Shown here: positions 1-5,935 of the stretch, in pieces | Layout: each line of letters begins with the position of its first letter | Numbering within the stretch: position 1 is the stretch's first letter | Source: an uncultured Armatimonadota bacterium | Lineage (GTDB): Bacteria > Armatimonadota > Armatimonadia > Armatimonadales > Armatimonadaceae | Direction of reading: 5' to 3' | Assembly (NCBI GenBank): GCA_903881535.1 | Contig: CAIRTT010000520.1 | Coordinates: forward strand, 1-6,431 | DNA: 6,431 nucleotides | Position numbers and translations under genes: made by a program | The notes under the pieces: generated by a model | What the model was told of the DNA's origin: nothing | The model's input: only the letters and a program-made list of their open reading frames with translations | Database searches by the model: none

Positions 1-102
1 CACCGGTCACTTCCCATCGAAGGCGTCCAGTTCCATCCTGAAAGCGTCCTTACGGAAGATGGCAAACGACTTTTGGGTAATTTCCTAAAGCAACGCAGCT
101 AG
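1..102 (+). CDS. trpG: Anthranilate synthase component II (glutamine amidotransferase), C-terminal end only
   Basis: The frame open from base 1 encodes 33 residues and a TAG stop at 100-102. It contains GVQFHPES (residues 8-15), the hallmark C-terminal motif of class I glutamine amidotransferases, whose His and Glu belong to the Cys-His-Glu catalytic triad. It ends in LTEDGKRLLGNFL, typical of the TrpG/PabA tail. In the family this subunit hydrolyses glutamine and passes ammonia to TrpE for anthranilate synthesis in the cytoplasm. The nucleophile Cys and the start lie left of the window, so integrity cannot be judged. The tail alone does not separate TrpG from PabA (folate synthesis), but trpD and trpC next door favour TrpG. 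The gene points toward trpC (convergent), whereas trpG usually runs in the same direction as trpD and trpC. Confidence 0.8.
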   Translation, partial: HRSLPIEGVQFHPESVLTEDGKRLLGNFLKQRS

Positions 103-270
103 GTTTCAGGTTGTTATGACAGCTCAGTAACCACAGCGGTGGATGATGGAGAAATAATGGGAATTCGCCACCGGTCACTTCCCATCGAAGGCGTCCAGTT
201 CCATCCTGAAGGCGTCCTTACGGAAGATGGCAAACGACTTTTGGGTAATTTCCTAAAGCAACGCTGCTAG
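103..270 (+). pseudogene. Duplicated trpG 3' end (orphan gene fragment)
   Basis: Directly behind the trpG stop the same frame stays open for 55 codons to a TAG at 268-270. It again encodes a TrpG tail: an upstream stretch containing DDGEIMGIRH, then GVQFHPEG and LLGNFLKQRC. DGEIMG-RH is the block that normally precedes GVQFHPES in TrpG, so this copy shows more of the protein than the first one does within the window. The Ser after HPE is Gly here (codon 211-213), while the catalytic His and Glu remain. The fragment has no start with a ribosome-binding site and lacks the oxyanion and Cys regions, so it cannot be an amidotransferase. It would be expressed only by readthrough of the TAG at 100-102. 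It is most simply a tandem duplication remnant; an assembly artefact at the contig edge is the alternative. Confidence 0.65.
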
Positions 271-343
271 TACCAAGAGCGTAGATGGCCTCGAAACCGC
301 GCAAGGTACGCTGCCAGAAGTCTTTTACGCGTTCATTAATCAT
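218..343 (-). CDS. Short ORF overlapping the trpC stop; possibly a truncated following gene
   Basis: An ATG at 343-341 shares the ATGA overlap with the trpC TGA, the same junction style as trpD/trpC. The frame gives 41 residues, beginning MINERVKDFWQRTLRGFEA. The first 24 codons (343-272) have balanced third positions and an amphipathic, protein-like composition. From about base 270 leftward the frame merely reads the antisense of the duplicated trpG tail and stops at 218-220. I do not recognise the product; it is not the start of trpF, trpB or trpA as I know them. It may be the 5' end of a fourth operon gene cut off at the trpG junction, or a chance ORF in the gap between two convergent genes. 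Confidence 0.3.
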   Translation of the reverse strand: MINERVKDFWQRTLRGFEAIYALGTSSVALGNYPKVVCHLP

Positions 344-1137
344 CCCATAAGTTGCTTTGTCGCAGCTACGATGTCTTCCTGGCGCATCAATGCTTCACCA
401 ACCAAAACAGCATGTGCGCCGGCATCGACAACCGTCTTGACATCTTCATTCGTCAGGATGCCAGACTCAGCCACTGAGGTAATCCCAATACCAAAATGGC
501 ATGCCAACGACCCAAATGTGCCTAAATCGACGCTGAAATCATGCAAATTTCGGTTGTTTACGCCTATAAGGGTGGCTCCCGATGCAATTGCTACCTCGAG
601 CTCACCTACATCATGCACTTCAACTAAGGCATCCATACCAAGACTCTCCGCAGTGGTCCGAAGCTCTGCAAGTCTCGCGGCACTTGGTACTGCAGCGACA
701 ATTAGTAGAATGGCATCCGCGCCAAGGACCCTTGCTTCGTAAACTTGAACCGGATCAATGATGAAGTCCTTGCGCAAGAGTGGTAATGCAACCGCATCGC
801 GCACCTGCTGGAGGTAATCTGGGCTTCCCTGGAAATACGAAACGTCTGTGAGGACACTCAGACACGTCGCTCCACCTTGTTCATAGGACTTTGCAATCGA
901 TACCGGGTCGAAATCGGCACGAATTACACCCTTGCTCGGACTCGCCTTCTTGATTTCGGCTATCAGAGCACAGGGAAGCCCCGCGGTTTCGATCGCTTTA
1001 CGGAAACCGCGCGTGGCTGGCATCGCCATTGCACGCTCCATTAAGCGCACTTTCTCGGGCACGGATGCCTTCAATGGAGCAATTTCAGCGCGCTTGGTAG
1101 CGATGATTCGGTCCAAAACCGTTGGTGTCGTACTCAT
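340..1137 (-). CDS. trpC: Indole-3-glycerol phosphate synthase
   Basis: This 265-residue protein closes the ring of CdRP (carboxyphenylamino-deoxyribulose phosphate) with loss of CO2 and water to give indole-3-glycerol phosphate, the fourth step from chorismate to tryptophan. It is a single (beta/alpha)8 barrel of normal monofunctional length, with no fused TrpF. Visible family motifs are AEIKKASPSKG (residues 60-70), LLRKDFIID (120-128), LVEVH (171-175), IGVNNRNL (191-198) and VAESGI (222-227). By family knowledge the catalytic and binding residues are E61, K63, K123, E173, N194 and E224; all are present. The ATG overlaps the trpD TGA as ATGA (1137-1134), which indicates translational coupling, and there is little independent ribosome-binding sequence. 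No truncation is seen. Confidence 0.97.
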   Translation of the reverse strand: MSTTPTVLDRIIATKRAEIAPLKASVPEKVRLMERAMAMPATRGFRKAIETAGLPCALIAEIKKASPSKGVIRADFDPVSIAKSYEQGGATCLSVLTDVSYFQGSPDYLQQVRDAVALPLLRKDFIIDPVQVYEARVLGADAILLIVAAVPSAARLAELRTTAESLGMDALVEVHDVGELEVAIASGATLIGVNNRNLHDFSVDLGTFGSLACHFGIGITSVAESGILTNEDVKTVVDAGAHAVLVGEALMRQEDIVAATKQLMG

Positions 1138-2165
1138 CCGCGGGATAAACGATTCGTAAGCTCTATCAACTCCTGCAGCTTTGAAAGTGCAGCACCAGAC
1201 TTGATCGCATCCTGAGCCATCCGCACACCTTCCACCAACGTGCTCGTCTTGCCGGATACCAATAGCCCAGCACCAGCATTGATGGCAATCAAATCCGTAC
1301 GGGCATGGTCACTTCCACTCAAGACTCGCTGCAAAATCTCCGCATTTTCCTCAGCGTTCTCACCCGCAGTGACTTCTTCAGGAGAGCTCTCAACAATTCC
1401 AACATCCCCCGGGACCAAATATCCCGTTGTGACAATTCCGCCAACCAATTCAGCATAAAATGTGCGCCCAAAGGTGGAAATCTCATCGAGTCCCGCCTCT
1501 CCGTGAACAACCAGTGCATGCACACATCCAAGAGAATCCATCACGTGTGCCAGCTGCTCACACAAACTGACGTGATACACGCCAAGGACCTGGCGCTGTG
1601 CTCCAGCAGGGTTGGTCAATGGACCAAGGACATTGAAGACGGTGCGGAAACCGAGCTCTGCACGCACCGATGCCGCATGACGCATCGCTGGATGCAGATT
1701 ACGCGCAAACAAAAATCCGATGTCAATAGTGTCCACGCAGTAGCCAACCTGCTCGGATGTCAGGTCCAAGGCGACGCCAAGTGCCTCCAATACATCCGCT
1801 GAGCCTGCTTTACTGGTGACCGCACGGTTTCCGTGCTTCGCGACAGCAACACCACACGCAGCACTTACAATTGCCGCGCCTGTGGAGATGTTGAATGTCT
1901 TGATGACATCCCCACCTGTGCCACATGTGTCAATGAGGTTTTCACGATGGGTTGGAACCTTTACGGCACGCGCTCGCATCGCCTTCGCAAAGCCTGCAAT
2001 CTCATCCACTGTCTCACCGCGGACACGGAGACCCGCAAGCAATGCACCAATCTGGGCATTGCTTGCATCACCATCCATGATTACGCCCATCGCATCCATG
2101 GCTTCTTGTTGTGTGAGGTGAATTCCGGAAACTACGCGCTCAAGTGCAAGCTGAATAGGAGACAT
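1134..2165 (-). CDS. trpD: Anthranilate phosphoribosyltransferase
   Basis: This 343-residue enzyme transfers phosphoribose from PRPP to anthranilate, giving N-(5-phosphoribosyl)anthranilate, the second tryptophan-specific step. The small helical N-terminal part (LTQQEAMDAMGVIM; SNAQIGALLAGLRVRGE) is followed by the PRPP-binding GTGGD (82-86), NIST (92-95) and KHGNRA (110-115). SKAGSAD (118-124), RAELGFRT-FN-LGPLTNP with the anthranilate-site arginine, and HGEAGLDEIS, carrying the metal-binding Asp-Glu, come next. Length and motif order match stand-alone TrpD, with no TrpG fusion. The ATG lies 1 nt after the thrS TGA. An AAGGA ribosome-binding site sits inside the thrS end, about 8 nt before the ATG, so the start is well supported. 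Its stop overlaps the trpC start. Confidence 0.97.
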   Translation of the reverse strand: MSPIQLALERVVSGIHLTQQEAMDAMGVIMDGDASNAQIGALLAGLRVRGETVDEIAGFAKAMRARAVKVPTHRENLIDTCGTGGDVIKTFNISTGAAIVSAACGVAVAKHGNRAVTSKAGSADVLEALGVALDLTSEQVGYCVDTIDIGFLFARNLHPAMRHAASVRAELGFRTVFNVLGPLTNPAGAQRQVLGVYHVSLCEQLAHVMDSLGCVHALVVHGEAGLDEISTFGRTFYAELVGGIVTTGYLVPGDVGIVESSPEEVTAGENAEENAEILQRVLSGSDHARTDLIAINAGAGLLVSGKTSTLVEGVRMAQDAIKSGAALSKLQELIELTNRLSRG

Positions 2166-2166
2166 A

Positions 2167-4038
2167 TCAGACTTCCTTTACCGGTGGTATTGGTATCAAA
2201 AGGCGCTCACGCACCTCGTGCAGCAAATCTTCCATAAACTGGTCAACAGACCGGCCACCCAGATCACCAAGCTCACGATGACGCACTGAGACATTTCCAG
2301 CGGCAATGTCACGATCACCAATCACGAGTAGATACGGAATGCGGGCAACCTGACCCTCGGCAACCTTCTTACCCGTCTTTTCAGATCGGGAGTCAACCGT
2401 TGCACGGATGCCAGCTTCGACCAAACGTGTCTTCAAGTCCTCACACCACTCCGCATGACGGTCGGCAATCGGAAGAATTCGTACCTGCTCTGGGGCAAGC
2501 CACGTTGGGAAAGACCCTGCAAAATGCTCTATCAACACGCCAACAAAGCGCTCCATCGAGCCAAATGGGGCCCGGTGAATCATCACAGGCCGATGTGGCA
2601 TGCTGTCGGCACCGGTATAGGTCAAGTCAAAGCGCACTGGAAGGTTATAGTCGACTTGGACGGTGCCAAGCTGCCACTCACGACCGATCACATCCTGAAC
2701 CACAAAGTCAATCTTTGGACCATAGAATGCAGCTTCGCCTGGTTCCTCTGAGAATGGAACGCCAAGCGTCTTCGCCGCTTCGCGGCACGCAGCCTCGGCC
2801 TTGTCCCAGTTTGCTGGATCACCGACATACTTACTTGAATCCGGATCCCGGAGACCAACACGCACGCGGAAGTCCGTCATACCAAGTGTTGCAAAAATGG
2901 TCTTGACCAGCTGGAGACATCCCTGAATCTCACCCGGTACCTGATCTTCAGTACAGAAGAGGTGGGCATCATCCTGCGTAAATCCACGCACACGGGTCAT
3001 CCCGTTCAGCTCGCCTGACTGCTCCCAGCGGTAAACCGTGCCGAATTCAGCGAGGCGAATCGGAAGGTCTCGGTAGCTGTGGCGCTGGCTGGCAAAGATC
3101 TTAATGTGATGCGGGCAGTTCATCGGCTTAAGCAGATAACCCTCAACATCACCATCAGAGAGCTTATTACTTAGCTCACCACACGTACAGCCATCACTGG
3201 CAAGCGCGGCCAGGAATTCGCGCTGCACCAATGGCGGATACTGGCTCTCAGCGTAGTAAGGGAAGTGACCACTCGTCTTGTAAAGCTCTAAACGGCCGAT
3301 ATGCGGTGTGTAAACCTGATCGTAACCCTGCTTACGCAGCTCATTTGAAATGAAGTTCTGTAGCTCGGTCCGGATGGCACCGCCGGCAGGCGTCCAAAGA
3401 ACGAGGCCCTGGCCGACTGCATCATCGATGTGGAACAGCTTTAGATGCTTACCAATCACCCGGTGGTCGCGGCGCTTGGCTTCTTCAAGCTTGATCAGGT
3501 AGCCATCAAGCTCATCCTGAGTCTCAAAGGCAACGCCATAAACACGGGTCAGCTGCTCGTTTTCAGCCTTGCCACGCCAATACGCACCCGCAATCGACAT
3601 CAGCTTAAATGCACCGATCTTGCCGGTGGATTCAACGTGGGGTCCCTTGCACAAGTCGACAAAATCACCCTGCTGATAAAACGAAATTTCCGCTTCATCC
3701 GGGAGGTCATCAATCAAGCGAACCTTAAATGTTTGCGAAAGCTCTTCGCAGCGCTTGCGCGCAACGTCACGCGGCTCAGACCAACGCACCAGCGGCAAGT
3801 TAGCCTTTACAATCTGGCGCATCCGGGCTTCAATTGCCGGAAAGTCATCTTCGGACAGCTGCTCAGGCAGCTGGAAGTCGTAGAAAAAGCCATTGTCGAT
3901 GACCGGACCGATAGCCATCTGGGCATCTGGCATCCGCTCACGAATTGCTTGGGCGAGGACGTGCGCCGTGGTGTGGCGCATACGGGAAATGAAATCGGAT
4001 GGCGATGAAAGCTCATCCACAGACGAAGGTTGGGACAC
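2167..4038 (-). CDS. thrS: Threonyl-tRNA synthetase, class II, lacking the TGS domain
   Basis: This 623-residue cytoplasmic enzyme charges tRNA(Thr). It opens almost directly with the editing domain: RHTTAH gives H22 and H26, and CKGPHV gives C130 and H134, the four residues known to matter for removing mischarged serine. After YWRG the class II core follows: KPMNCPHH (304-311), YRWEQSGELNG (motif 2, R337), DDAHLFC (356-362), and IHRAPFGSMERF (motif 3, R497). The zinc ligands C308, H359 and H488 are present. The anticodon domain begins near FPTWLAPEQV. E. coli ThrS carries about 60 more N-terminal residues (TGS), which are absent here. About 25 extra residues lie between H258 and C308, including a CTC triplet (284-286). 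The GTG start is supported by AAGGGAG at 4054-4048 with a 9-nt spacer. It is the first gene of the thrS-trpD-trpC unit. Confidence 0.97.
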   Translation of the reverse strand: MSQPSSVDELSSPSDFISRMRHTTAHVLAQAIRERMPDAQMAIGPVIDNGFFYDFQLPEQLSEDDFPAIEARMRQIVKANLPLVRWSEPRDVARKRCEELSQTFKVRLIDDLPDEAEISFYQQGDFVDLCKGPHVESTGKIGAFKLMSIAGAYWRGKAENEQLTRVYGVAFETQDELDGYLIKLEEAKRRDHRVIGKHLKLFHIDDAVGQGLVLWTPAGGAIRTELQNFISNELRKQGYDQVYTPHIGRLELYKTSGHFPYYAESQYPPLVQREFLAALASDGCTCGELSNKLSDGDVEGYLLKPMNCPHHIKIFASQRHSYRDLPIRLAEFGTVYRWEQSGELNGMTRVRGFTQDDAHLFCTEDQVPGEIQGCLQLVKTIFATLGMTDFRVRVGLRDPDSSKYVGDPANWDKAEAACREAAKTLGVPFSEEPGEAAFYGPKIDFVVQDVIGREWQLGTVQVDYNLPVRFDLTYTGADSMPHRPVMIHRAPFGSMERFVGVLIEHFAGSFPTWLAPEQVRILPIADRHAEWCEDLKTRLVEAGIRATVDSRSEKTGKKVAEGQVARIPYLLVIGDRDIAAGNVSVRHRELGDLGGRSVDQFMEDLLHEVRERLLIPIPPVKEV

Positions 4039-4070
4039 TCTAGTTGTCTCCCTTACAAGAGGATGTTTTT

Positions 4071-4098
4071 AGAATATCACGGGGGTGGGCGGGGTAAA
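4071..4098 (-). promoter_or_regulatory. Possible promoter for thrS-trpD-trpC
   Basis: On the minus strand TTTACC (4098-4093) and TATTCT (4076-4071) match four of six bases each of the sigma70-type -35 and -10 boxes, with a 16-nt spacer. A start a few bases downstream would give a leader of only about 25 nt. That leaves no space for a T-box or attenuator ahead of thrS. The match is modest and was found by eye. Confidence 0.3.
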
Positions 4099-4113
4099 AA
4101 CCGACCCAACCGG
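4096..4113 (-). terminator. Weak terminator-like hairpin after the BNR gene
   Basis: Minus-strand CCGGTTGGGTCGG (4113-4101) can fold with three GC pairs and two GU pairs around a 3-nt loop, and is followed by five T (4100-4096). It lies about 17 nt beyond the BNR gene stop at 4132-4130. The stem is short, so any termination would be partial. Its T tract overlaps the candidate -35 box of thrS. Confidence 0.25.
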
Positions 4114-4129
4114 AACGCTTAATCTTCAC

Positions 4130-5119
4130 CTAGGGGATGTTGACATCCGCCCAGACGATTCGCCGACGCTTCCATGTGTAGACGGCAGTAACTTTATTTG
4201 GTCCACTGGTTTCGATGGTCGGATAGCTGAACTCTGAGGCAGGCTCTGTCTCGAGGTCACAAACCTTTGTGAATGTTTCGCCATTGTCGTTCGAAACAAG
4301 GATGCTGATCGGGGAGCGGTCTGGCCAGGCACCACGCGGGATGGGGTTACAGCACAGAACAACACGACCATCTGGCAGCGTGCAGACATCCACGCCGCTA
4401 TTGTTATGGGGAACAGGGATTCGCCGAAGGGTTGACCATGTGCGGCCATCATCGGATGAATCAGAACGGCCAATCCAGCCGCAGGTGGTACGGCAAAGCA
4501 TATGAATGTGGCCGGCACCAGACTCCCAAAGGGCTGGTTGGATGGCTCCCGGATCGGGGAATTGGGCTGGACTACGCTCAATCCATTTAGTGGATGTCCA
4601 TGACTTGCCATGGTCTGTCGAGCGGTCTACAAAGACATCCCACTGTGCATCGGATGATTCAACAGTTGCTGTTTCAAGACTGGCACCCGCGAGCCACATG
4701 CCAGAGCGCGTGACTAGGATTTGGTTCTTTACTGGACCCCGCCCTCCAATGTCTCCTAATACCAGCTCTGTCGGCCGGCTCCAGGAACGGCCATCATTTT
4801 CTGATGTCTGCACCATGGTTCTCCATACTGGGACATTTATCCCAACTTTGAACCATAAGTGCAGTCGTCCTGAATTGTCTCGGTGGAGAACGGGGTTCCA
4901 GTGGGCCTCTGAACCGTAAGCTGCGACAACCTTGGGAGCACTCCAGATACCATCCGGCGACCGCTGCGAACCCCAGATGCGAACATCCGGGTGGCGCTCA
5001 TGCGTGCCTGCAAACCACACCACGTACCATCCACCATCAGCTGTTCTACACAGACTGGATGCATGGCACTCCGCAAATGGAACATCGGATGTATCGAAGA
5101 GGAACTCTTTAGTGAACAT
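4130..5119 (-). CDS. BNR/Asp-box (sialidase-like) beta-propeller protein
   Basis: This 329-residue protein carries repeated Asp boxes of the S-x-D-x-G-x-x-W/F kind: SENDGRSW (106-113), STDHGKSW (167-174), SSDDGRTW (221-228) and SNDNGETF (276-283), plus a shortened SPDGIW (54-59). AECHASSL (16-23), HWNPVL (73-78), HNNSGVD (238-244) followed by LPDGRVVL, and EFSYPTI (296-302) followed by YTWKRRRI match the BNR_2-type sialidase superfamily. Such folds bind or cleave glycans, but many members have unproven substrates, and I could not assign a catalytic Arg triad with confidence. No signal peptide or membrane segment is visible, so it is probably cytoplasmic. The ATG has only a weak TTAGG just upstream, yet the family N-terminus (FDTSDVPFAECHASSL) fits this start. 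It lies upstream of thrS on the same strand. Confidence 0.85.
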   Translation of the reverse strand: MFTKEFLFDTSDVPFAECHASSLCRTADGGWYVVWFAGTHERHPDVRIWGSQRSPDGIWSAPKVVAAYGSEAHWNPVLHRDNSGRLHLWFKVGINVPVWRTMVQTSENDGRSWSRPTELVLGDIGGRGPVKNQILVTRSGMWLAGASLETATVESSDAQWDVFVDRSTDHGKSWTSTKWIERSPAQFPDPGAIQPALWESGAGHIHMLCRTTCGWIGRSDSSDDGRTWSTLRRIPVPHNNSGVDVCTLPDGRVVLCCNPIPRGAWPDRSPISILVSNDNGETFTKVCDLETEPASEFSYPTIETSGPNKVTAVYTWKRRRIVWADVNIP

Positions 5120-5156
5120 GCCTAACGGTTCAGCAGGCGATAGCTGCCTTCCTGCA

Positions 5157-5203
5157 TCCGCACCACAAGTTTCCCGAGGGACTGGGAAGAGTCTAGGTGC
5201 GGA
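5157..5203. promoter_or_regulatory. Nested inverted repeat between the 100-aa gene and the BNR gene
   Basis: TCCGCACC (5157-5164) pairs perfectly with GGTGCGGA (5196-5203). Inside this, TTCCC (5171-5175) pairs with GGGAA (5184-5188) around an 8-nt loop. The result is two stacked stems separated by internal loops of 6 and 7 nt. It sits in the 109-nt gap, starting about 38 nt upstream of the BNR start codon. No T tract follows on either strand, so a Rho-independent terminator is unlikely. It could be a leader-RNA structure, a processing site or a binding site. Chance remains possible. Confidence 0.4.
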
Positions 5204-5228
5204 GCGCTGACAGAAGCTACCAAGTTGT

Positions 5229-5531
5229 TTAGCCCTTTAGAGGCAAATCAATCGTGTCGAGACCGGCTGGCTTATAGCGAGCAAACCGAAAGTGCAAAGA
5301 GTCCGTGTTGGAACGCACAATGCGTGGCAGAAACCCGAGCGCCTGGCTGGCCATCAGACAACAGTCATAGGCATCATCAAGGGATTCAAACAGAAACACA
5401 AATTCACGGCCTTTTTCGCGGTGAACAACAAGCTCCTCACCTTCGGTATCAGGAACTGCCAAGCAAAGAGCAGTGCTTGGAACTTCCTTCACCTGAGTGA
5501 GGGTTGGGTCGGTTGGGTCTTCAAAAATCAT
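5229..5531 (-). CDS. Conserved-looking hypothetical protein, 100 residues
   Basis: I do not recognise this protein. It is small and rather acidic, with no signal peptide, transmembrane segment or cysteine pair. Its centre, GREFVFLFESLDDAYDCC (residues 41-58), looks like a beta strand followed by a helix. GFLPRIVR and LHFRFARYKPAGLDTIDL suggest further strands, giving a small alpha/beta fold. The strand-then-DDA-helix arrangement faintly recalls small ferredoxin-like domains such as DUF3110, without enough identity to claim it. It is preferred over the plus-strand frame on the same bases because its composition is more protein-like and it is collinear with the following minus-strand genes. The ribosome-binding site is poor (GTGAG about 9 nt before the ATG). 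The stop is TAA at 5231-5229. Confidence 0.6.
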   Translation of the reverse strand: MIFEDPTDPTLTQVKEVPSTALCLAVPDTEGEELVVHREKGREFVFLFESLDDAYDCCLMASQALGFLPRIVRSNTDSLHFRFARYKPAGLDTIDLPLKG

Positions 5532-5759
5532 AAACTTGACTCACTTCACACTGGTCGTTGCCAGCGTTGCTTTCACAGTGAGAAGTGGTTGCAAGCCTGA
5601 TGCCACAAAACGGCATTTTCAGCCTGTGGTGCGGGAATGACATCGGATTAGATTTGATTCTTTATATGTAAAATGTACTGGGATTATTATTCGGTGTTAA
5701 TTGCTATTGGTGCGTCAAGTGAGCGGCCATAGGCATCGCTTAGAAGATGTCTAATCTAG
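5532..5759. other. Divergent intergenic region, no gene seen
   Basis: This stretch separates the minus-strand 100-aa gene from plus-strand sequence and has stops in all useful frames. The part around 5645-5705 is AT-rich and would suit promoters for both directions, but I find no convincing -35/-10 pair. A small hairpin, ATGCC (5600-5604) with GGCAT (5612-5616), is followed by only four T. No tRNA-like or riboswitch-like fold was recognised. Confidence 0.5.
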
Positions 5760-5894
5760 ATGAGTTATTACGTTAACGAAAGTAATGGTGAGGCTATGAC
5801 CACGGAAAAACTCTTTAGAAATATCCATCCATTTGCCGATGTGACAATCCCCCTCAAGAATCGCAGCTGGATCACCGAAAATCATCACGAATAG
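5760..5894 (+). CDS. Possible small ORF of 44 codons upstream of the hydrolase gene
   Basis: ATG at 5760 directly follows an in-frame TAG (5757-5759), and the frame runs to TAG at 5892-5894. An internal ATG at 5796 gives 32 residues, beginning MTTEKLFRNIHPFADVTIP and ending in ENHHE. GAGG lies very close before that second ATG (2 nt), and the first ATG has no good ribosome-binding site. The residue mix is plausible for a soluble peptide, but I match it to no family. It ends 41 nt before the TTG start of the hydrolase gene, so it could be a leader peptide, a decayed gene end or chance. Confidence 0.25.
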   Translation: MSYYVNESNGEAMTTEKLFRNIHPFADVTIPLKNRSWITENHHE

Positions 5895-5923
5895 TTACAT
5901 TTACTTAATAAAACGTGACATTC

Positions 5924-5928
5924 AGGAG
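5924..5928 (+). promoter_or_regulatory. Ribosome-binding site that fixes a TTG start
   Basis: AGGAG is followed by seven bases and then TTG at 5936. This is the best Shine-Dalgarno match in the region. It selects the TTG over the in-frame GTG at 5915, which has no such sequence in front. Confidence 0.75.
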
Positions 5929-5935
5929 TACACAT

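Larger units (their letters stand above)
1..270 (+). repeat. Direct repeat of the trpG tail (1-102 and 169-270)
   Basis: Bases 1-102 recur at 169-270 with an offset of 168 bases, exactly 56 codons. I count two differences in 102 positions: A43 versus G211 (Ser to Gly) and A97 versus T265 (Ser to Cys in the last codon). Both copies end at the same TAG. If the unit is 168 bp, the left partner of 103-168 lies outside the window. Past the stops the flanks differ (gtttcag against taccaag), so the right edge of the repeat falls at or next to the stop codon. Confidence 0.9.

Noticed and set aside
1..270. CRISPR array or mobile-element end
   Set aside because: There are just two repeat copies, both coding for the trpG tail; no terminal inverted repeats, transposase or target-site duplication are seen.
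271..339. Bidirectional terminator between the convergent trpG tail and trpC
   Set aside because: Only a 6-bp inverted repeat (AGCGTA 278-283 / TACGCT 307-312) with a 23-nt loop and no T tract; too weak to call.
371..742. Plus-strand ORF of 123 codons
   Set aside because: It lies antisense inside trpC, whose catalytic motifs are intact; its composition shows no family features.
1305..1802. Plus-strand ORF of 165 codons
   Set aside because: Antisense to trpD; an overlapping shadow frame with no recognisable motif.
3445..4008. Plus-strand ORF of 187 codons
   Set aside because: Antisense to the thrS editing domain; no ribosome-binding site and no protein-like motif order.
4039..4129. T-box or trp leader upstream of thrS
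   Set aside because: Only about 90 bases separate the genes; no specifier loop, no T-box sequence and no Trp-codon leader peptide is visible.
5292..5600. Plus-strand ORF of 102 codons opposite the 100-aa gene
   Set aside because: Less protein-like composition, no good ribosome-binding site, and opposite to the direction of the neighbouring genes.
5599..5619. Intrinsic terminator-like hairpin ATGCC/GGCAT followed by TTTT
   Set aside because: A 5-bp stem and four T, with no plus-strand gene upstream to terminate.
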